64,000 nucleotides of DNA, taken from NCBI GenBank assembly GCA_031418775.1, contig JANOJN010000308.1, positions 6,060-70,059 of the forward strand, written 5' to 3'. The notes beneath the pieces are model-generated. The model was not told the origin of the DNA. It ran no database searches and worked only from the letters and a program-made list of their open reading frames with translations. The position numbers were made by a program, and so were the translations under genes. Each line of letters opens with the position of its first letter. Position 1 is the first letter of the stretch. This DNA comes from JANLQX01 sp031418775 (GTDB taxonomy: Bacteria; Actinomycetota; Acidimicrobiia; Acidimicrobiales; JANYDT01). Of the stretch, positions 7,347 to 16,702 are shown piece by piece.

Positions 7347-9661
7347 GCGGCGGGTTGGTGAACGTCCTGGTCCTCGGGTCGGGCGGACGGGAGCACGCGA
7401 TTGCGTGGGCCGTTGCGAAGTCCCCGCGGTGTGGGGAGTTGGTGGTGGCTCCCGGGAACGCCGGCATCGCCACTCGTTGCGAGCCGGTCAAGGTCGACGA
7501 CCCGGAGGCGGTATGTGCGCTGGCGCGGCATCTGGGTACGGACCTGGTGATCATCGGTCCGGACGCCGCTGTGGCCGCCGGTGTCGCCGACGCGCTGATC
7601 GCCGACGGCATCGCCGTGTTCGGGGCGACCAGGGCGGCGGGAGAGCTCGAATGGTCGAAGTCGGCGTCGCGAGCGTTCTGCGAGCGTCACGGCATCGCCG
7701 TGCCGAGGAGCCGTTCGTTCGTCGCCGACGACCTCGATGACGCGATCGCGTTCGTTCGGGGCGAGGACGCGGCGATGGTGGTCAAGGCCGACGGTCTCGC
7801 CGCCGGCAAGGGTGTGGTCGTCGCCGAAACTGTCGAAGAGACGGTCGACGCGGTGCATGCCATGTTGACAGACCGGGCATTCGGTGCCGCCGGCTCGACG
7901 GTGCTCATCGAGGAACGACTCGTCGGTGAGGAGATCTCGCTCCTCGCGTTCTGCGATGGTGTCCGCGCTGTTCCGATGCCGCCGGCACAGGACCACAAGC
8001 GTCTCCTCGAAGGTGACCGCGGACCGAATACCGGGGGCATGGGCGCCTATGCGCCGGCTCCGGTCTGTCCCCCGTCGCTCGTGGCCGAACTGACCGAACT
8101 GGTCCTGCAGCGTGCCGTTGACGGATGCGCCGAAGAGGGCCGTCCGTATCGCGGGGTGCTGTACGCCGGCCTCATGCTGACCGCGGACGGACCCCGCCTG
8201 CTCGAGTTCAACTGTCGCTTCGGTGACCCTGAGGCGCAGGCCATCTTGCCGCTCCTCGACGGCGACCTCATCGAGATCGCGATGGCGTGCGCGTCGGGAA
8301 CGCTCGACGACACGATGGTGAACTGGCATCACCGAACCGCCTGTGCCGTGGTGGTCGCGGCGCCCGGGTATCCCCGTGCGGTGGAGACGGGTGGACACGT
8401 CGTCGACGAGTCACTGCCGGACGACCTCATCTTCTGGGCAGGAGTCGCCGGTTCGCACGAGGCAGGCGCAGTTCATGCGGACTCGCTCGTCGTCAGCGCC
8501 GGACGGGTCGCCGCTGCGGTCGGTGTCGGCGCCGATATCCGAGAGGCCCGCCAGACAGCGTATGCCGCGGCCGAACGGATCGCTCTTGCCGGCCGTCAGA
8601 TGCGTCGGGACATCGGCTGGCGGGCGGTCGCCCGAAGCACGGGTGGGTACTCGGCGTCCGGGGTCGACATCGACGAGGGCAATCGCGCGGTGGACATGCT
8701 GAAGGCGTCGGTGTCGGCCACCCACGGGCCGAGCGTGCTGGCCGGCGTGGGTGGGTTTGGCGGGGTGTTCGATGTCTCCGCGCTGAAGTCGATGGAGCAC
8801 CCGGTGCTCGTCGCCTCGACCGACGGCGTGGGCACGAAGGTAGCTCTCGCGGCGCAAGCCGGTCGGTTGCGGGGCGTCGGCATCGACCTCGTGAACCACT
8901 GCGTGAACGACGTGCTCGTGCAGAACGCCCGACCACTGTTCTTCCTCGACTACATCGCTGCATCGAAGATCGTCGCCGAGCAGGTGGCCGACATCGTGTC
9001 CGGTATGGCCGAGGCCTGCTCGCTTAACGGGTGCGCGCTTCTCGGCGGCGAAACAGCGGAGATGCCCGGGGTCTACCACGACGGGCACGTGGATGTGGCC
9101 GGGACACTCGTCGGGCTTGCCGAGCGTGCCGCCCTGCTGCCGCTGTCGACCATCGTGGCCGGCGATGTCCTGCTCGGCCTGGAGTCGAGCGGACCGCACA
9201 CGAGCGGGTACTCGCTGTTGCGCCGCATGTTCGCGGCCCTTCCGCTCGACGCGATGCCGGCGCCGCTCCGCGTGCCGATCGGTGATGCACTGCTCGAACC
9301 GCATCGTTCCTACCTTCCGGTGCTCGCCCCGCTGCTCGACGGTCCGGTGGGCCACACGGTGAAGGCACTGGTGCACATCACCGGAGGAGGTCTGCAGGAA
9401 AACATCCCGCGGGTCCTGCCCGAAGGTCTCGGGGTCGATGTGCAGCTCGGCTCGTGGCCACTCCCTCCGCTCTTCGAGCTCGTCCGCGACGTGAGTGGTC
9501 TCGACGCCGAGGAACTCCACCGGACCCTCAACATGGGGATCGGAATGATCATCATCTGCGCGCATGGCGATGTGGACCGGCTCCGCGGCGCTCTCGGCGA
9601 GGACGCATGGGAGATCGGTGCGGTGGTCGCCGAACACGCAGGAGCGGTTGTTCTCCGATGA
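7343..9661 (+). CDS. purD-purM: Bifunctional GAR synthetase - AIR synthetase (PurD-PurM fusion)
   Basis: A 772-aa chain with two enzymes. Residues 1 to about 430 are PurD: NVLVLGSGGREHAIAW at the N-terminus, the ATP-grasp stretch VVKADGLAAGKGVVV, and LEFNCRFGDPEAQ. Residues from about 430 are PurM: YSASGVDIDEGNRAVD, STDGVGTKV, and LLGGETAEMPGVY. PurD makes GAR from phosphoribosylamine; PurM closes FGAM to AIR. Separate genes are the bacterial norm, while yeast Ade5,7 and the first two domains of animal GART have this same order. The frame is continuous and the linker has no stop. The start is the ATG at 7343, overlapping the purF stop (ATGA). Confidence 0.93.
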   Translation: MSGGLVNVLVLGSGGREHAIAWAVAKSPRCGELVVAPGNAGIATRCEPVKVDDPEAVCALARHLGTDLVIIGPDAAVAAGVADALIADGIAVFGATRAAGELEWSKSASRAFCERHGIAVPRSRSFVADDLDDAIAFVRGEDAAMVVKADGLAAGKGVVVAETVEETVDAVHAMLTDRAFGAAGSTVLIEERLVGEEISLLAFCDGVRAVPMPPAQDHKRLLEGDRGPNTGGMGAYAPAPVCPPSLVAELTELVLQRAVDGCAEEGRPYRGVLYAGLMLTADGPRLLEFNCRFGDPEAQAILPLLDGDLIEIAMACASGTLDDTMVNWHHRTACAVVVAAPGYPRAVETGGHVVDESLPDDLIFWAGVAGSHEAGAVHADSLVVSAGRVAAAVGVGADIREARQTAYAAAERIALAGRQMRRDIGWRAVARSTGGYSASGVDIDEGNRAVDMLKASVSATHGPSVLAGVGGFGGVFDVSALKSMEHPVLVASTDGVGTKVALAAQAGRLRGVGIDLVNHCVNDVLVQNARPLFFLDYIAASKIVAEQVADIVSGMAEACSLNGCALLGGETAEMPGVYHDGHVDVAGTLVGLAERAALLPLSTIVAGDVLLGLESSGPHTSGYSLLRRMFAALPLDAMPAPLRVPIGDALLEPHRSYLPVLAPLLDGPVGHTVKALVHITGGGLQENIPRVLPEGLGVDVQLGSWPLPPLFELVRDVSGLDAEELHRTLNMGIGMIIICAHGDVDRLRGALGEDAWEIGAVVAEHAGAVVLR

Positions 9662-10254
9662 GGTTGGCCGTGCTCGCTTCGGGTGCCGGGTCGAACCTGC
9701 AGACCATTCTCGACGCGTGCGGCGCCGGTGTGCTCGACGCAACCGTCGTTGGCGTCGTCTCGGATCGCCCGGAGGCCCTTGCGCTGCTGCGAGCCGCCAA
9801 CGCAGGAGTGCCGCTGGTGGCAGCTCACCCGCGTGGTCCTCAGGCGACCTTCGACCGCCGGGACTGGGACAGCTCGTTGGCCGACATCGTGTCGACCGCG
9901 TCACCCGACTGGGTGGTGCTCGCCGGTTTCATGCGCGTTCTCACCAGTGCCTTTCTCGACCGCTTCCCCGGCCGCGTGATCAACCTCCATCCGGCCCGGC
10001 CGGGTGAGTTGGCGGGCACGGACGCCATCGCCCGTGCCTTCGACGAATTCCGGGCGGGTCGGCGGTCGTCGACCGGTGTGATGGTCCACCTGGTGCCCGA
10101 CGAAGGGGTCGACGACGGACCCGTGCTGGCCCTCGAGGATGTTCCGATCTTCGCCTCAGACACCGTCGAGTCGCTCGCTGCGCGCATGCATGCAGTCGAG
10201 CATCGACTCCTCATTCGCACGCTCACCCACCTACCCCGGGAGGTTCATTCATGA
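9658..10254 (+). CDS. purN: Phosphoribosylglycinamide formyltransferase
   Basis: Transfers formyl from 10-formyl-THF to GAR. It is 198 aa, normal length. ASGAGSNLQTIL is the N-terminal phosphate-binding motif; VINLHP carries the catalytic Asn and His; DEGVDDGPVLA carries the conserved Asp. The segment after the His (ARPGELAGTDAI) departs from the usual SLLPxFxG but keeps the loop. The ATG at 9658 overlaps the purDM stop, so the gene order PurD-PurM-PurN matches the domain order of eukaryotic GART. Confidence 0.94.
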   Translation: MRLAVLASGAGSNLQTILDACGAGVLDATVVGVVSDRPEALALLRAANAGVPLVAAHPRGPQATFDRRDWDSSLADIVSTASPDWVVLAGFMRVLTSAFLDRFPGRVINLHPARPGELAGTDAIARAFDEFRAGRRSSTGVMVHLVPDEGVDDGPVLALEDVPIFASDTVESLAARMHAVEHRLLIRTLTHLPREVHS

Positions 10255-11846
10255 ACGACAGGGTCCACGCTGTACCTACTGGCGCTGCGCTGCTCACAAC
10301 ACAGGAGGTCCCTCTACGCGACGGTCTGTCCGTGGAGCACACGCAACCGCGGCCGACCGGCGACGAGCTCTTCGATCGATTCACCGCGTTGACCTTCGAT
10401 GACGTCGTCGTCGTGCCGGGGTACAGCGAAGTGCTCCCCGCTGACGTCGACACGTCGGCGATGCTCGCCCGGGGCATCCGTCTTCACGTGCCTATCGTTT
10501 CTGCGGCAATGGATCGGGTGACGGAGTCGCGCATGGCGGTTGCCGTGGCGCGCGAAGGCGGGATCGGGGTCATCCATCGCAATCTCGACCCCGAGGATCA
10601 GGCGGCCGAGGTGCGGCGGGTGAAGCGCAGTCAGTCGGGCATGATCACCGACCCCGTGACCGTCGGCCCGTTCTCCACCGTCGCGGAAGCCGAAGGGCTG
10701 ATGGCGCGTTTCCGGTTCAGTGGGGTGCCGGTCGTTGCGCCCGATGGCCTGCTCATCGGGATCATCACCAACCGCGACATCCGCTTTCTCGAACCCGGCG
10801 ACGAGCAGCGTCCCGTCACCGACTTCATGACCTCGGCAGGGTTGATCACCGCAGCGACGGGCACGACCCTCGATGAGGCAAAAGCCCTGTTACGCCGTCA
10901 CCGCATCGAGAAGCTGCCCCTCGTGGACGACCGCGGCCATCTGACCGGGCTCATCACGGTGAAGGACCTCTCCAAGCATCGCGACCATCCGCACGCATCT
11001 CTTGACGGGCGGGGCCGCCTTCGGGTCGCAGCGGCCGTGGGAGTCGGTGCCGACGTCGAGAAGCGCGTCGACGCGCTCGTGCAGGTCGGCGTCGACGCCG
11101 TTGCACTCGACACGGCGCACGGGCACTCCAAGGGCGTGATCGACACCATCGCCATGATCCGCGGGTCATGGCCCGACCTCGCGATCCTGGCCGGGAACGT
11201 GGTCACCTCGGAAGGCGTCGAGGCTCTCGTCCGTGCGGGTGCCGATGCCGTGAAGGTCGGTGTGGGTGCGGGTTCGATCTGCACGACCCGCGTGGTCGCG
11301 GGAGCCGGCATGCCGCAGCTCTCGGCTATTCACGAGGCGGCGTTGGCCGCGCGCCGCCTCGGAATCCCGCTGATCGCCGACGGCGGCATCACGTACTCGG
11401 GCGATGTGGTGAAGGCGATCGCCGCCGGTGCGAACCTCGTCATGCTCGGGAGCGTGCTGGCCGGAACCGACGAGTCGCCGGGAGAGTTCGAGCTCTACGA
11501 GGGCCGCCGCTTCAAGAGCTATCGGGGCATGGGCAGTCTCGGCGCGTTGAGCGGTCGGGCGAACGACCGCTACGCCACCGGCCAGGGCCGCGGCGAGACC
11601 GATACCGGCAAGCTCGTGCCCGAGGGCATCGAGGGGCGAGTGCCGTATTCGGGATCGCTGGGTGACGTGATGCACCAGATGGTGGGCGGCCTGCGGGCCG
11701 GCATGGGGTACGCCGGTGCAGCGAATCTCGATGAACTGCGCCGAGCGCGGCTGATGCGGGTGACCGCAGCCGGCCGCGCGGAGAGCCATCCGCACGATGT
11801 GCAGATCACCAAGGAAGCGCCGAACTACAGCCGCGGCGGCCTATGA
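10251..11846 (+). CDS. guaB: IMP dehydrogenase
   Basis: Oxidises IMP to XMP with NAD, the committing step to GMP. It is 531 aa. LTFDDVVVVPGYSEVLP starts the barrel at about residue 47; two CBS domains are inserted at roughly 120-235 (MITDPVTVGP, PVTDFMTSAG); GAGSICTTR carries the catalytic Cys. The ATG at 10251 overlaps the purN stop. This gives about 35 more N-terminal residues than usual. An AGGAGG lies at 10303-10308 and an in-frame GTG at 10332, but the 23-base spacing is too long, so I keep the coupled ATG. A GMP-branch gene inside a cluster otherwise limited to PRPP-to-SAICAR enzymes is notable. Confidence 0.94.
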   Translation: MNDRVHAVPTGAALLTTQEVPLRDGLSVEHTQPRPTGDELFDRFTALTFDDVVVVPGYSEVLPADVDTSAMLARGIRLHVPIVSAAMDRVTESRMAVAVAREGGIGVIHRNLDPEDQAAEVRRVKRSQSGMITDPVTVGPFSTVAEAEGLMARFRFSGVPVVAPDGLLIGIITNRDIRFLEPGDEQRPVTDFMTSAGLITAATGTTLDEAKALLRRHRIEKLPLVDDRGHLTGLITVKDLSKHRDHPHASLDGRGRLRVAAAVGVGADVEKRVDALVQVGVDAVALDTAHGHSKGVIDTIAMIRGSWPDLAILAGNVVTSEGVEALVRAGADAVKVGVGAGSICTTRVVAGAGMPQLSAIHEAALAARRLGIPLIADGGITYSGDVVKAIAAGANLVMLGSVLAGTDESPGEFELYEGRRFKSYRGMGSLGALSGRANDRYATGQGRGETDTGKLVPEGIEGRVPYSGSLGDVMHQMVGGLRAGMGYAGAANLDELRRARLMRVTAAGRAESHPHDVQITKEAPNYSRGGL

Positions 11847-12343
11847 GTTCCGGGGCACGTCCGGTGGTCGGCGTCGTGATGGGTTCCACTTCCGACTGGT
11901 CGGTGATGGAGCACGGCGCGTACATCCTCGGTGAGCTCGGCATCGCCCACGAGCGCAAGATAGTAAGTGCGCATCGTATGCCGATCGAGATGGCCGACTA
12001 CGCGACGAGCGCGGCAGGTCGCGGGCTCCGTGTCATCATCGCCGGAGCCGGAGGGGCCGCGCACCTTCCGGGCATGTTGGCGGCACACACCCTTGTCCCC
12101 GTCCTCGGTGTGCCGATCCCGGCCACGGCTCTGCAGGGGATGGACGCGTTGCTCTCCATCGTGCAGATGCCGGCGGGCGTCCCAGTGGCAACCTTCGCCA
12201 TCGGCAAACCGGGCGCGATCAACGCCGCGCTCTTTGCTGCGGCCCTGCTCGCCGGCACCGACCCAGTGGTGGCCGGCAGACTCGCGGAGCAACGAGAAAA
12301 GGCGCACGATGATGCCGTCGCGTCGGAGGTGTGGCTGTCGTGA
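11843..12343 (+). CDS. purE: N5-carboxyaminoimidazole ribonucleotide mutase
   Basis: Class I PurE, converting N5-CAIR to CAIR. It is 166 aa. VGVVMGSTSDW and KIVSAHRMP are the family's phosphate- and substrate-binding motifs, followed by IIAGAGGAAHLPGMLAA. The ATG at 11843 overlaps the guaB stop (ATGA). It works with PurK, encoded next. Confidence 0.96.
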   Translation: MSSGARPVVGVVMGSTSDWSVMEHGAYILGELGIAHERKIVSAHRMPIEMADYATSAAGRGLRVIIAGAGGAAHLPGMLAAHTLVPVLGVPIPATALQGMDALLSIVQMPAGVPVATFAIGKPGAINAALFAAALLAGTDPVVAGRLAEQREKAHDDAVASEVWLS

Positions 12344-12374
12344 CCGCTTGGGCCACCCACGCTTCTCTCCTCTG

Positions 12375-13550
12375 ATGGCGCTCGACGACGTGGGTTCGCC
12401 GACGATCGGCGTGCTCGGCGGCGGCCAGCTCGGCCGGATGCTCGCGCTCGACGCGCGAGCAAACGGCATCCGTTGCGTGGTTCGCACCGACGAGCAGCCG
12501 GGAGGTCCGGCCGCGCAAGTGGCCGAGGGGGAATTCGTCGGCTCCTATGACGACGAGGCGCTCAATCGTTCGTTTGCCGATGCGTGTGACGCGATCACAG
12601 CCGAGTTCGAGAACCTCCCTGCGACCCTCCTCGAGGCCTTCGCTGAACGCGTTTCCGTCCGGCCTGGAGCGAGATCCGTTGGGATCTGTCAGCATCGTCG
12701 ACGCGAGAAAGAGTTTCTTGCCGAACACGGCATTCCTTGCGCGCCGTTCGCCGTGGTCCGCTCGGCCGATGAGGTAGTTGCGGCGTTGTCCTCGCTCGGA
12801 GGGCGGGGCATCCTGAAAACGGCGGCGTTCGGTTACGACGGACGCGGTCAGGAGCGCCTCGACGCCTCGACCATGGAGCCGTCGGACATCGCTCGAGCGT
12901 GGAAGAGGCTCGGGTCCGAAGAGGCCGTGCTCGAACAACTCGTTCCCTTCGACTGCGAGATCTCCATCGTCGGAGCGCGTGGACACGATGGCTCGTGGGT
13001 TTCTTATCCGCCTGGGGAGAACGTGCATGTTGCCGGGATCCTCGATCACACGATTGCTCCGGCCCGCGTCCACACCGATGTGGCTGCGCGGGCAACGTCG
13101 TTGGCCCGTTCGATCGCCGATGCGCTCGGCCACGTTGGTGTGCTGGGGGTGGAACTGTTCGTGCTGTCAGACGGGTCGCTGGTGGTCAACGAGATGGCCC
13201 CGCGTCCGCACAATTCAGGCCATCACACGATCGATGCGTGTGCGGTGAGCCAGTTCGGCCAGCAGTGGCGCGCGGCACTGGGTCGGCCGCTGGCCGACGC
13301 GTCGCAGCACACGTCGGCCGTGATGATGAACCTGCTCGGCGATGTGTGGTCGAACGGCGAGCCGAATTGGGCGGAAGTGACCGGCGATCCCACGGTCCGG
13401 CTCCATCTCTACGGGAAGTCCGAGCCTCGCCCGGGCCGCAAGATGGGCCATCTCTGTGTGTTGGCCGGGCCGAGCGAGTCGACGGCTGCGCTGGTCGCTC
13501 GGGCGCTATCACTTCGTGGTCGCGTCGGACCGGTCGACACCCACCACTGA
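12375..13550 (+). CDS. purK: N5-carboxyaminoimidazole ribonucleotide synthase
   Basis: ATP-grasp enzyme that carboxylates AIR with bicarbonate and ATP. It is 391 aa. GVLGGGQLGRMLALDA is the N-terminal motif; ILKTAAFGYDGRGQ and the VNEMAPRPHNSGH stretch are family hallmarks. The start is the ATG at 12375, 31 bases after purE. It is the last gene of the operon and ends 8 bases from the convergent haemoglobin gene. I see no obvious T-rich terminator in that gap. Confidence 0.94.
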   Translation: MALDDVGSPTIGVLGGGQLGRMLALDARANGIRCVVRTDEQPGGPAAQVAEGEFVGSYDDEALNRSFADACDAITAEFENLPATLLEAFAERVSVRPGARSVGICQHRRREKEFLAEHGIPCAPFAVVRSADEVVAALSSLGGRGILKTAAFGYDGRGQERLDASTMEPSDIARAWKRLGSEEAVLEQLVPFDCEISIVGARGHDGSWVSYPPGENVHVAGILDHTIAPARVHTDVAARATSLARSIADALGHVGVLGVELFVLSDGSLVVNEMAPRPHNSGHHTIDACAVSQFGQQWRAALGRPLADASQHTSAVMMNLLGDVWSNGEPNWAEVTGDPTVRLHLYGKSEPRPGRKMGHLCVLAGPSESTAALVARALSLRGRVGPVDTHH

Positions 13551-13558
13551 CGTTCCAA

Positions 13559-13939
13559 TCAGAACTGGCGGGCATACCAGAGTCTGCTCACGAGCGCGAG
13601 AACTGCTCTTCGGATACGCGGTGAAAGGGGTGCCCCGTTCAGGATGTCTTCAAGATGGCCCAGTACAGCGGCCACCTCCTCATCGGAGATCTTGAGTCCG
13701 GAGTGCGCTGAGGCAAGGTCTTTCGGCAACTCCTTGGCCCCGGAAAGCGCCTCGGTAAACCACTCGCGTTGGGCCGCTTTGAGCGTCGCGAGTCGCTCGG
13801 GCTGGAAGTGGTGTTGAACGAACGGATCACCGGAAAGCCGGCGGTACAGTTCATCGACGACGGCTTCGACGGTGGGTGCGCCACCGATGGCAGCGTAGAG
13901 ATCGGGCTTCTCGGAACCGTTCCCGACGGTGTCGTTCAC
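13559..13939 (-). CDS. Truncated haemoglobin, group 1-like
   Basis: A 126-aa haem protein expected to bind O2 or NO. LYAAIGGAPTVEAVVDELYRR resembles helix A/B of truncated haemoglobins with a B-helix Tyr, DPFVQHHF the CD region with Phe CD1, and SAHSGLKISDEE contains the proximal His. The GTG start at 13939 overlaps the stop of the upstream regulator as GTGA, so it is made from the regulator's message. Assignment to group 1 (trHbN-like) rests on the G-L/I after the proximal His and is less sure than the haemoglobin call. Confidence 0.82.
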   Translation of the reverse strand: MNDTVGNGSEKPDLYAAIGGAPTVEAVVDELYRRLSGDPFVQHHFQPERLATLKAAQREWFTEALSGAKELPKDLASAHSGLKISDEEVAAVLGHLEDILNGAPLSPRIRRAVLALVSRLWYARQF

Positions 13940-16581
13940 GCCACTCGCCCGGTAGTCAACGAGGCGAGGGCGTCGGCGAGTTCGGACCTGGTGCGAACGC
14001 CGAGCTTGTCGTAAATCCTCGCAAGATGGGTTTCCACCGTTCGGACGCTGAGGAAGCAGGTCTCGGCAACCTCCCGACTTGTTCGGCCCGCAGCGACAAT
14101 CGCGGCAATCTCCCGTTCACGCCGGGTGAGTGGCACGACGGACTCGACGACCGCAAACAACGGTGTGACTCCACCTTCGCAGGCGGCCAGAAACTCGCCC
14201 GCTCGTCGGGTCCACGCCGCGGCATCGCGGGCCCGTCCGTCGCGCGCAAGAGCGTCTCGCGCTGCGCTTGCCGCTTCGGCGGCGAGTGCGTGATAGCCGA
14301 GACCGGCGAACCGGTCAGCGGATTCGATGAGTCCGTCCGTTGAGGAATTGGCCAGCGCATGGACGAACGCCGTGAACGCCGGAAGGGCCGGTCCATCAAC
14401 GATGTTGTCGAACTCGGTGAGGTGTCGTGAAGCCAGGTTCGGATCACCCAGCCGGGCGACGTCGAGCAGGACACGAATGGCGTGGCTAACGCAACCACCG
14501 GTCTGCAGCGACGTTGCGAGCTCGATGAGGTCGACGCGGGCCTGGGTCGATTCTCCCCGGGCCGCACGAAGCCAGGCCATTCCCCGTTTGCCGTAAATCT
14601 CGAAGAAGGCGGCGGGATGGCTCGGGATGGCGTTGAGCGCGTCCACGGTGGCGTCGGCGTCAGGGATGTCTCGGAGGTACGCCGACGCGAGCAGCCGGCC
14701 AGACAGCGCCCATCGTTCGCCGAAACGCTCACCGATCAATCGGAAGAATCTCGCTGACGTGTCAAACCACCGTCGGGCCGATTTCGCGTGACCACGGTCG
14801 AGCAGCACATGGCCATAGGCCAGCGCGGATCTCGCCTGTCGGTGCAAATCGGCGAGGTCTGTGGCGTTCTCCCACGCGTCGGCGACGACGTTGGTCATGG
14901 TTTCGAGCGCGCCGGAGTCGAGCAGTGCAACCCAGTGGAAGTCGGGAAACAGCGATCGTGGGTCGAGAGTCGGGTTGCGACCCAGATACTCCTCAGCCAT
15001 TCGCACTGCCAGTTCGGGGCGTCCGCCCGCCGACGTTGCACCAACGTATGAGGCATACACCTCCGGCTCGTCGGCACCGCTCTCGACGAGGTGCTCAGAT
15101 CGCGCCCGACTCGACGTAGCGTCACCCTGCAAGAGCTCGATGAGCGCCCTCATGGCTTCGGCGCGCCGATGCGTGCGGACCGATCCGTCGGCCGCGGCGA
15201 CTCCCGCGAGCACGTGGAGCGCACCCGGGTAGTCCCCGACCCCTCGCGCCCGGATGAGGCCGTCGAGCACACCAATCCGTGCCCATTGGGCTCCGCCTGC
15301 TGAAGCGTTGGCGAGTGGCTCGACCAACACGTCGAGAGCCTCATGGTGGCGGCCGAGCAGGTGGCGGGTCATCGCAAGTGCCCTCGAGGTGAGCTCACTC
15401 GGTTCTCGGTCGTGTGCGGCGGTCGCAAGGCGTTCGGCGAGGTCGATGTCGTGTCGTCGGATCGCGTCGAATGCTGCCTTCGCAAATCCGACCGGGTCGA
15501 CATCGCCGGCGTCTAGACGCCAGCTCGCGACGGCGAGCGCATCGTCATGGCGGCGTGCGCCGAAGGCCATCACGCAATCAGCCAGCGTTCTGCGGATCTT
15601 GCGGGCCCGCAACTGCGATGTCTGAGACCGGACAACTTCTCCGTAGAGCGGATGAGTCAAACGCACGGTCACGCGGCGACGATCCTGGAACACCCGCACG
15701 AGCCCAGCCTCTTCGAGCGCAATGAGGGCCTCGCTGCTGATCACCGCCTCGAGAAGCCCGATTCCCGCTGGCTCGCTGAGAGCGACGCAGCAGAGCGCTT
15801 GGTTCTGCTCGTCGCTCAGCGAGCTCAGACGTTGGCGAACAAGGTCGACGAGCGCAGTCGACGACGCCAACGGGCCGACCATCGTCCAGACACCGTCGAG
15901 TTCTCGGATTGCTCCGGCCCCGAGCGAGCCCAGGGTGAGCTCGCGGGCATGGAGCGGGTTCCCATTCGTCCGTTTCCAGATCTCTGCTTCGAGGACTGGT
16001 GACAGCGGTCCCCCGAGAGCCTCAGCCGCCAATTCGATGACGAACTCACGGCTCAGTGGACCAACCGGCACGAGAACCGCTGAACCTTGCACCCAGAGCG
16101 ACGAAATGGGCTCTGGTGTCGGCTCTCCGTTTCGGACGCCGCAGAGGAGGAACACCGCAAGTTCACGGGCGAGCTGGCTGACCAGCACGGCGGAGGAATC
16201 GTCGAGCAGATGGGCGTCGTCAACAGCGATGAGCAGAGGGCGGCCCTGACTGACTTCGGCAAGCGCGCGGCGAACGGCAACGAACCGTTCGATTGATTGG
16301 TCGATGTCGGTGGTCTCGAGGAGCGAACTGAAGGCGTAGAGCGGGAGGGTTGACGTCGCTCTGCTGGCGAAGAGCCGGATGACTGCGAAACCTTCGCTCT
16401 GGGCCTTCTCGACCGCCGCCGCGAGGACGGTCGACTTCCCGACACCGGCGTCTCCGGTGAGCACCACTCCAACAAGGTCAGCGCGTTTCATCGCGCACGT
16501 GACCTGTTCGAGTTCCGACACCCGTCCCAGCACGAGATCTCCGAGTTTGTGATCTGTGGGTCCGACACCTGACCCGAGCAA
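13936..16581 (-). CDS. Large LuxR-family transcriptional regulator with AAA-type ATPase domain
   Basis: An 881-aa protein of the MalT/LAL type. GDAGVGKST at 43-51 is Walker A and LLIAVDDAH at about 116-124 Walker B. The middle 500 residues are helical, TPR-like Ala/Leu-rich repeats. The last 65 residues (PLTRREREIAAIVAAGRTS to VETHLARIYDKLGV) form a LuxR helix-turn-helix. Such proteins bind an inducer and ATP and activate neighbouring operons. The start is a TTG at 16581, giving the usual lead into LVLGRVSELEQV; a GTG 16 codons later is an alternative. The 3' end overlaps the haemoglobin gene, the only gene in this apparent operon. Confidence 0.9.
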   Translation of the reverse strand: MLGSGVGPTDHKLGDLVLGRVSELEQVTCAMKRADLVGVVLTGDAGVGKSTVLAAAVEKAQSEGFAVIRLFASRATSTLPLYAFSSLLETTDIDQSIERFVAVRRALAEVSQGRPLLIAVDDAHLLDDSSAVLVSQLARELAVFLLCGVRNGEPTPEPISSLWVQGSAVLVPVGPLSREFVIELAAEALGGPLSPVLEAEIWKRTNGNPLHARELTLGSLGAGAIRELDGVWTMVGPLASSTALVDLVRQRLSSLSDEQNQALCCVALSEPAGIGLLEAVISSEALIALEEAGLVRVFQDRRRVTVRLTHPLYGEVVRSQTSQLRARKIRRTLADCVMAFGARRHDDALAVASWRLDAGDVDPVGFAKAAFDAIRRHDIDLAERLATAAHDREPSELTSRALAMTRHLLGRHHEALDVLVEPLANASAGGAQWARIGVLDGLIRARGVGDYPGALHVLAGVAAADGSVRTHRRAEAMRALIELLQGDATSSRARSEHLVESGADEPEVYASYVGATSAGGRPELAVRMAEEYLGRNPTLDPRSLFPDFHWVALLDSGALETMTNVVADAWENATDLADLHRQARSALAYGHVLLDRGHAKSARRWFDTSARFFRLIGERFGERWALSGRLLASAYLRDIPDADATVDALNAIPSHPAAFFEIYGKRGMAWLRAARGESTQARVDLIELATSLQTGGCVSHAIRVLLDVARLGDPNLASRHLTEFDNIVDGPALPAFTAFVHALANSSTDGLIESADRFAGLGYHALAAEAASAARDALARDGRARDAAAWTRRAGEFLAACEGGVTPLFAVVESVVPLTRREREIAAIVAAGRTSREVAETCFLSVRTVETHLARIYDKLGVRTRSELADALASLTTGRVA

Positions 16582-16702
16582 TCTCGGAGCCTACTGGAGG
16601 GTCGTCGGTCCGGGCCGTCACGAGTGACGACCCGGATGGACGAAGCAACGCGCAAGCCATGCCGAGACGCTGCGCTGCACGTTGGTGCATTGCGTGTCAC
16701 TT

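Noticed and set aside
10303..10334. Alternative guaB start at the GTG at 10332 with AGGAGG at 10303-10308
   Set aside because: The spacing of 23 bases is too long; the ATG overlapping the purN stop is consistent with the other junctions of the operon.
11967..12374. Much longer purK frame starting inside purE
   Set aside because: The extra part lacks similarity and reads through purE in another frame; MALDDVGSPTIGVLGGGQLG at 12375 is the natural start.
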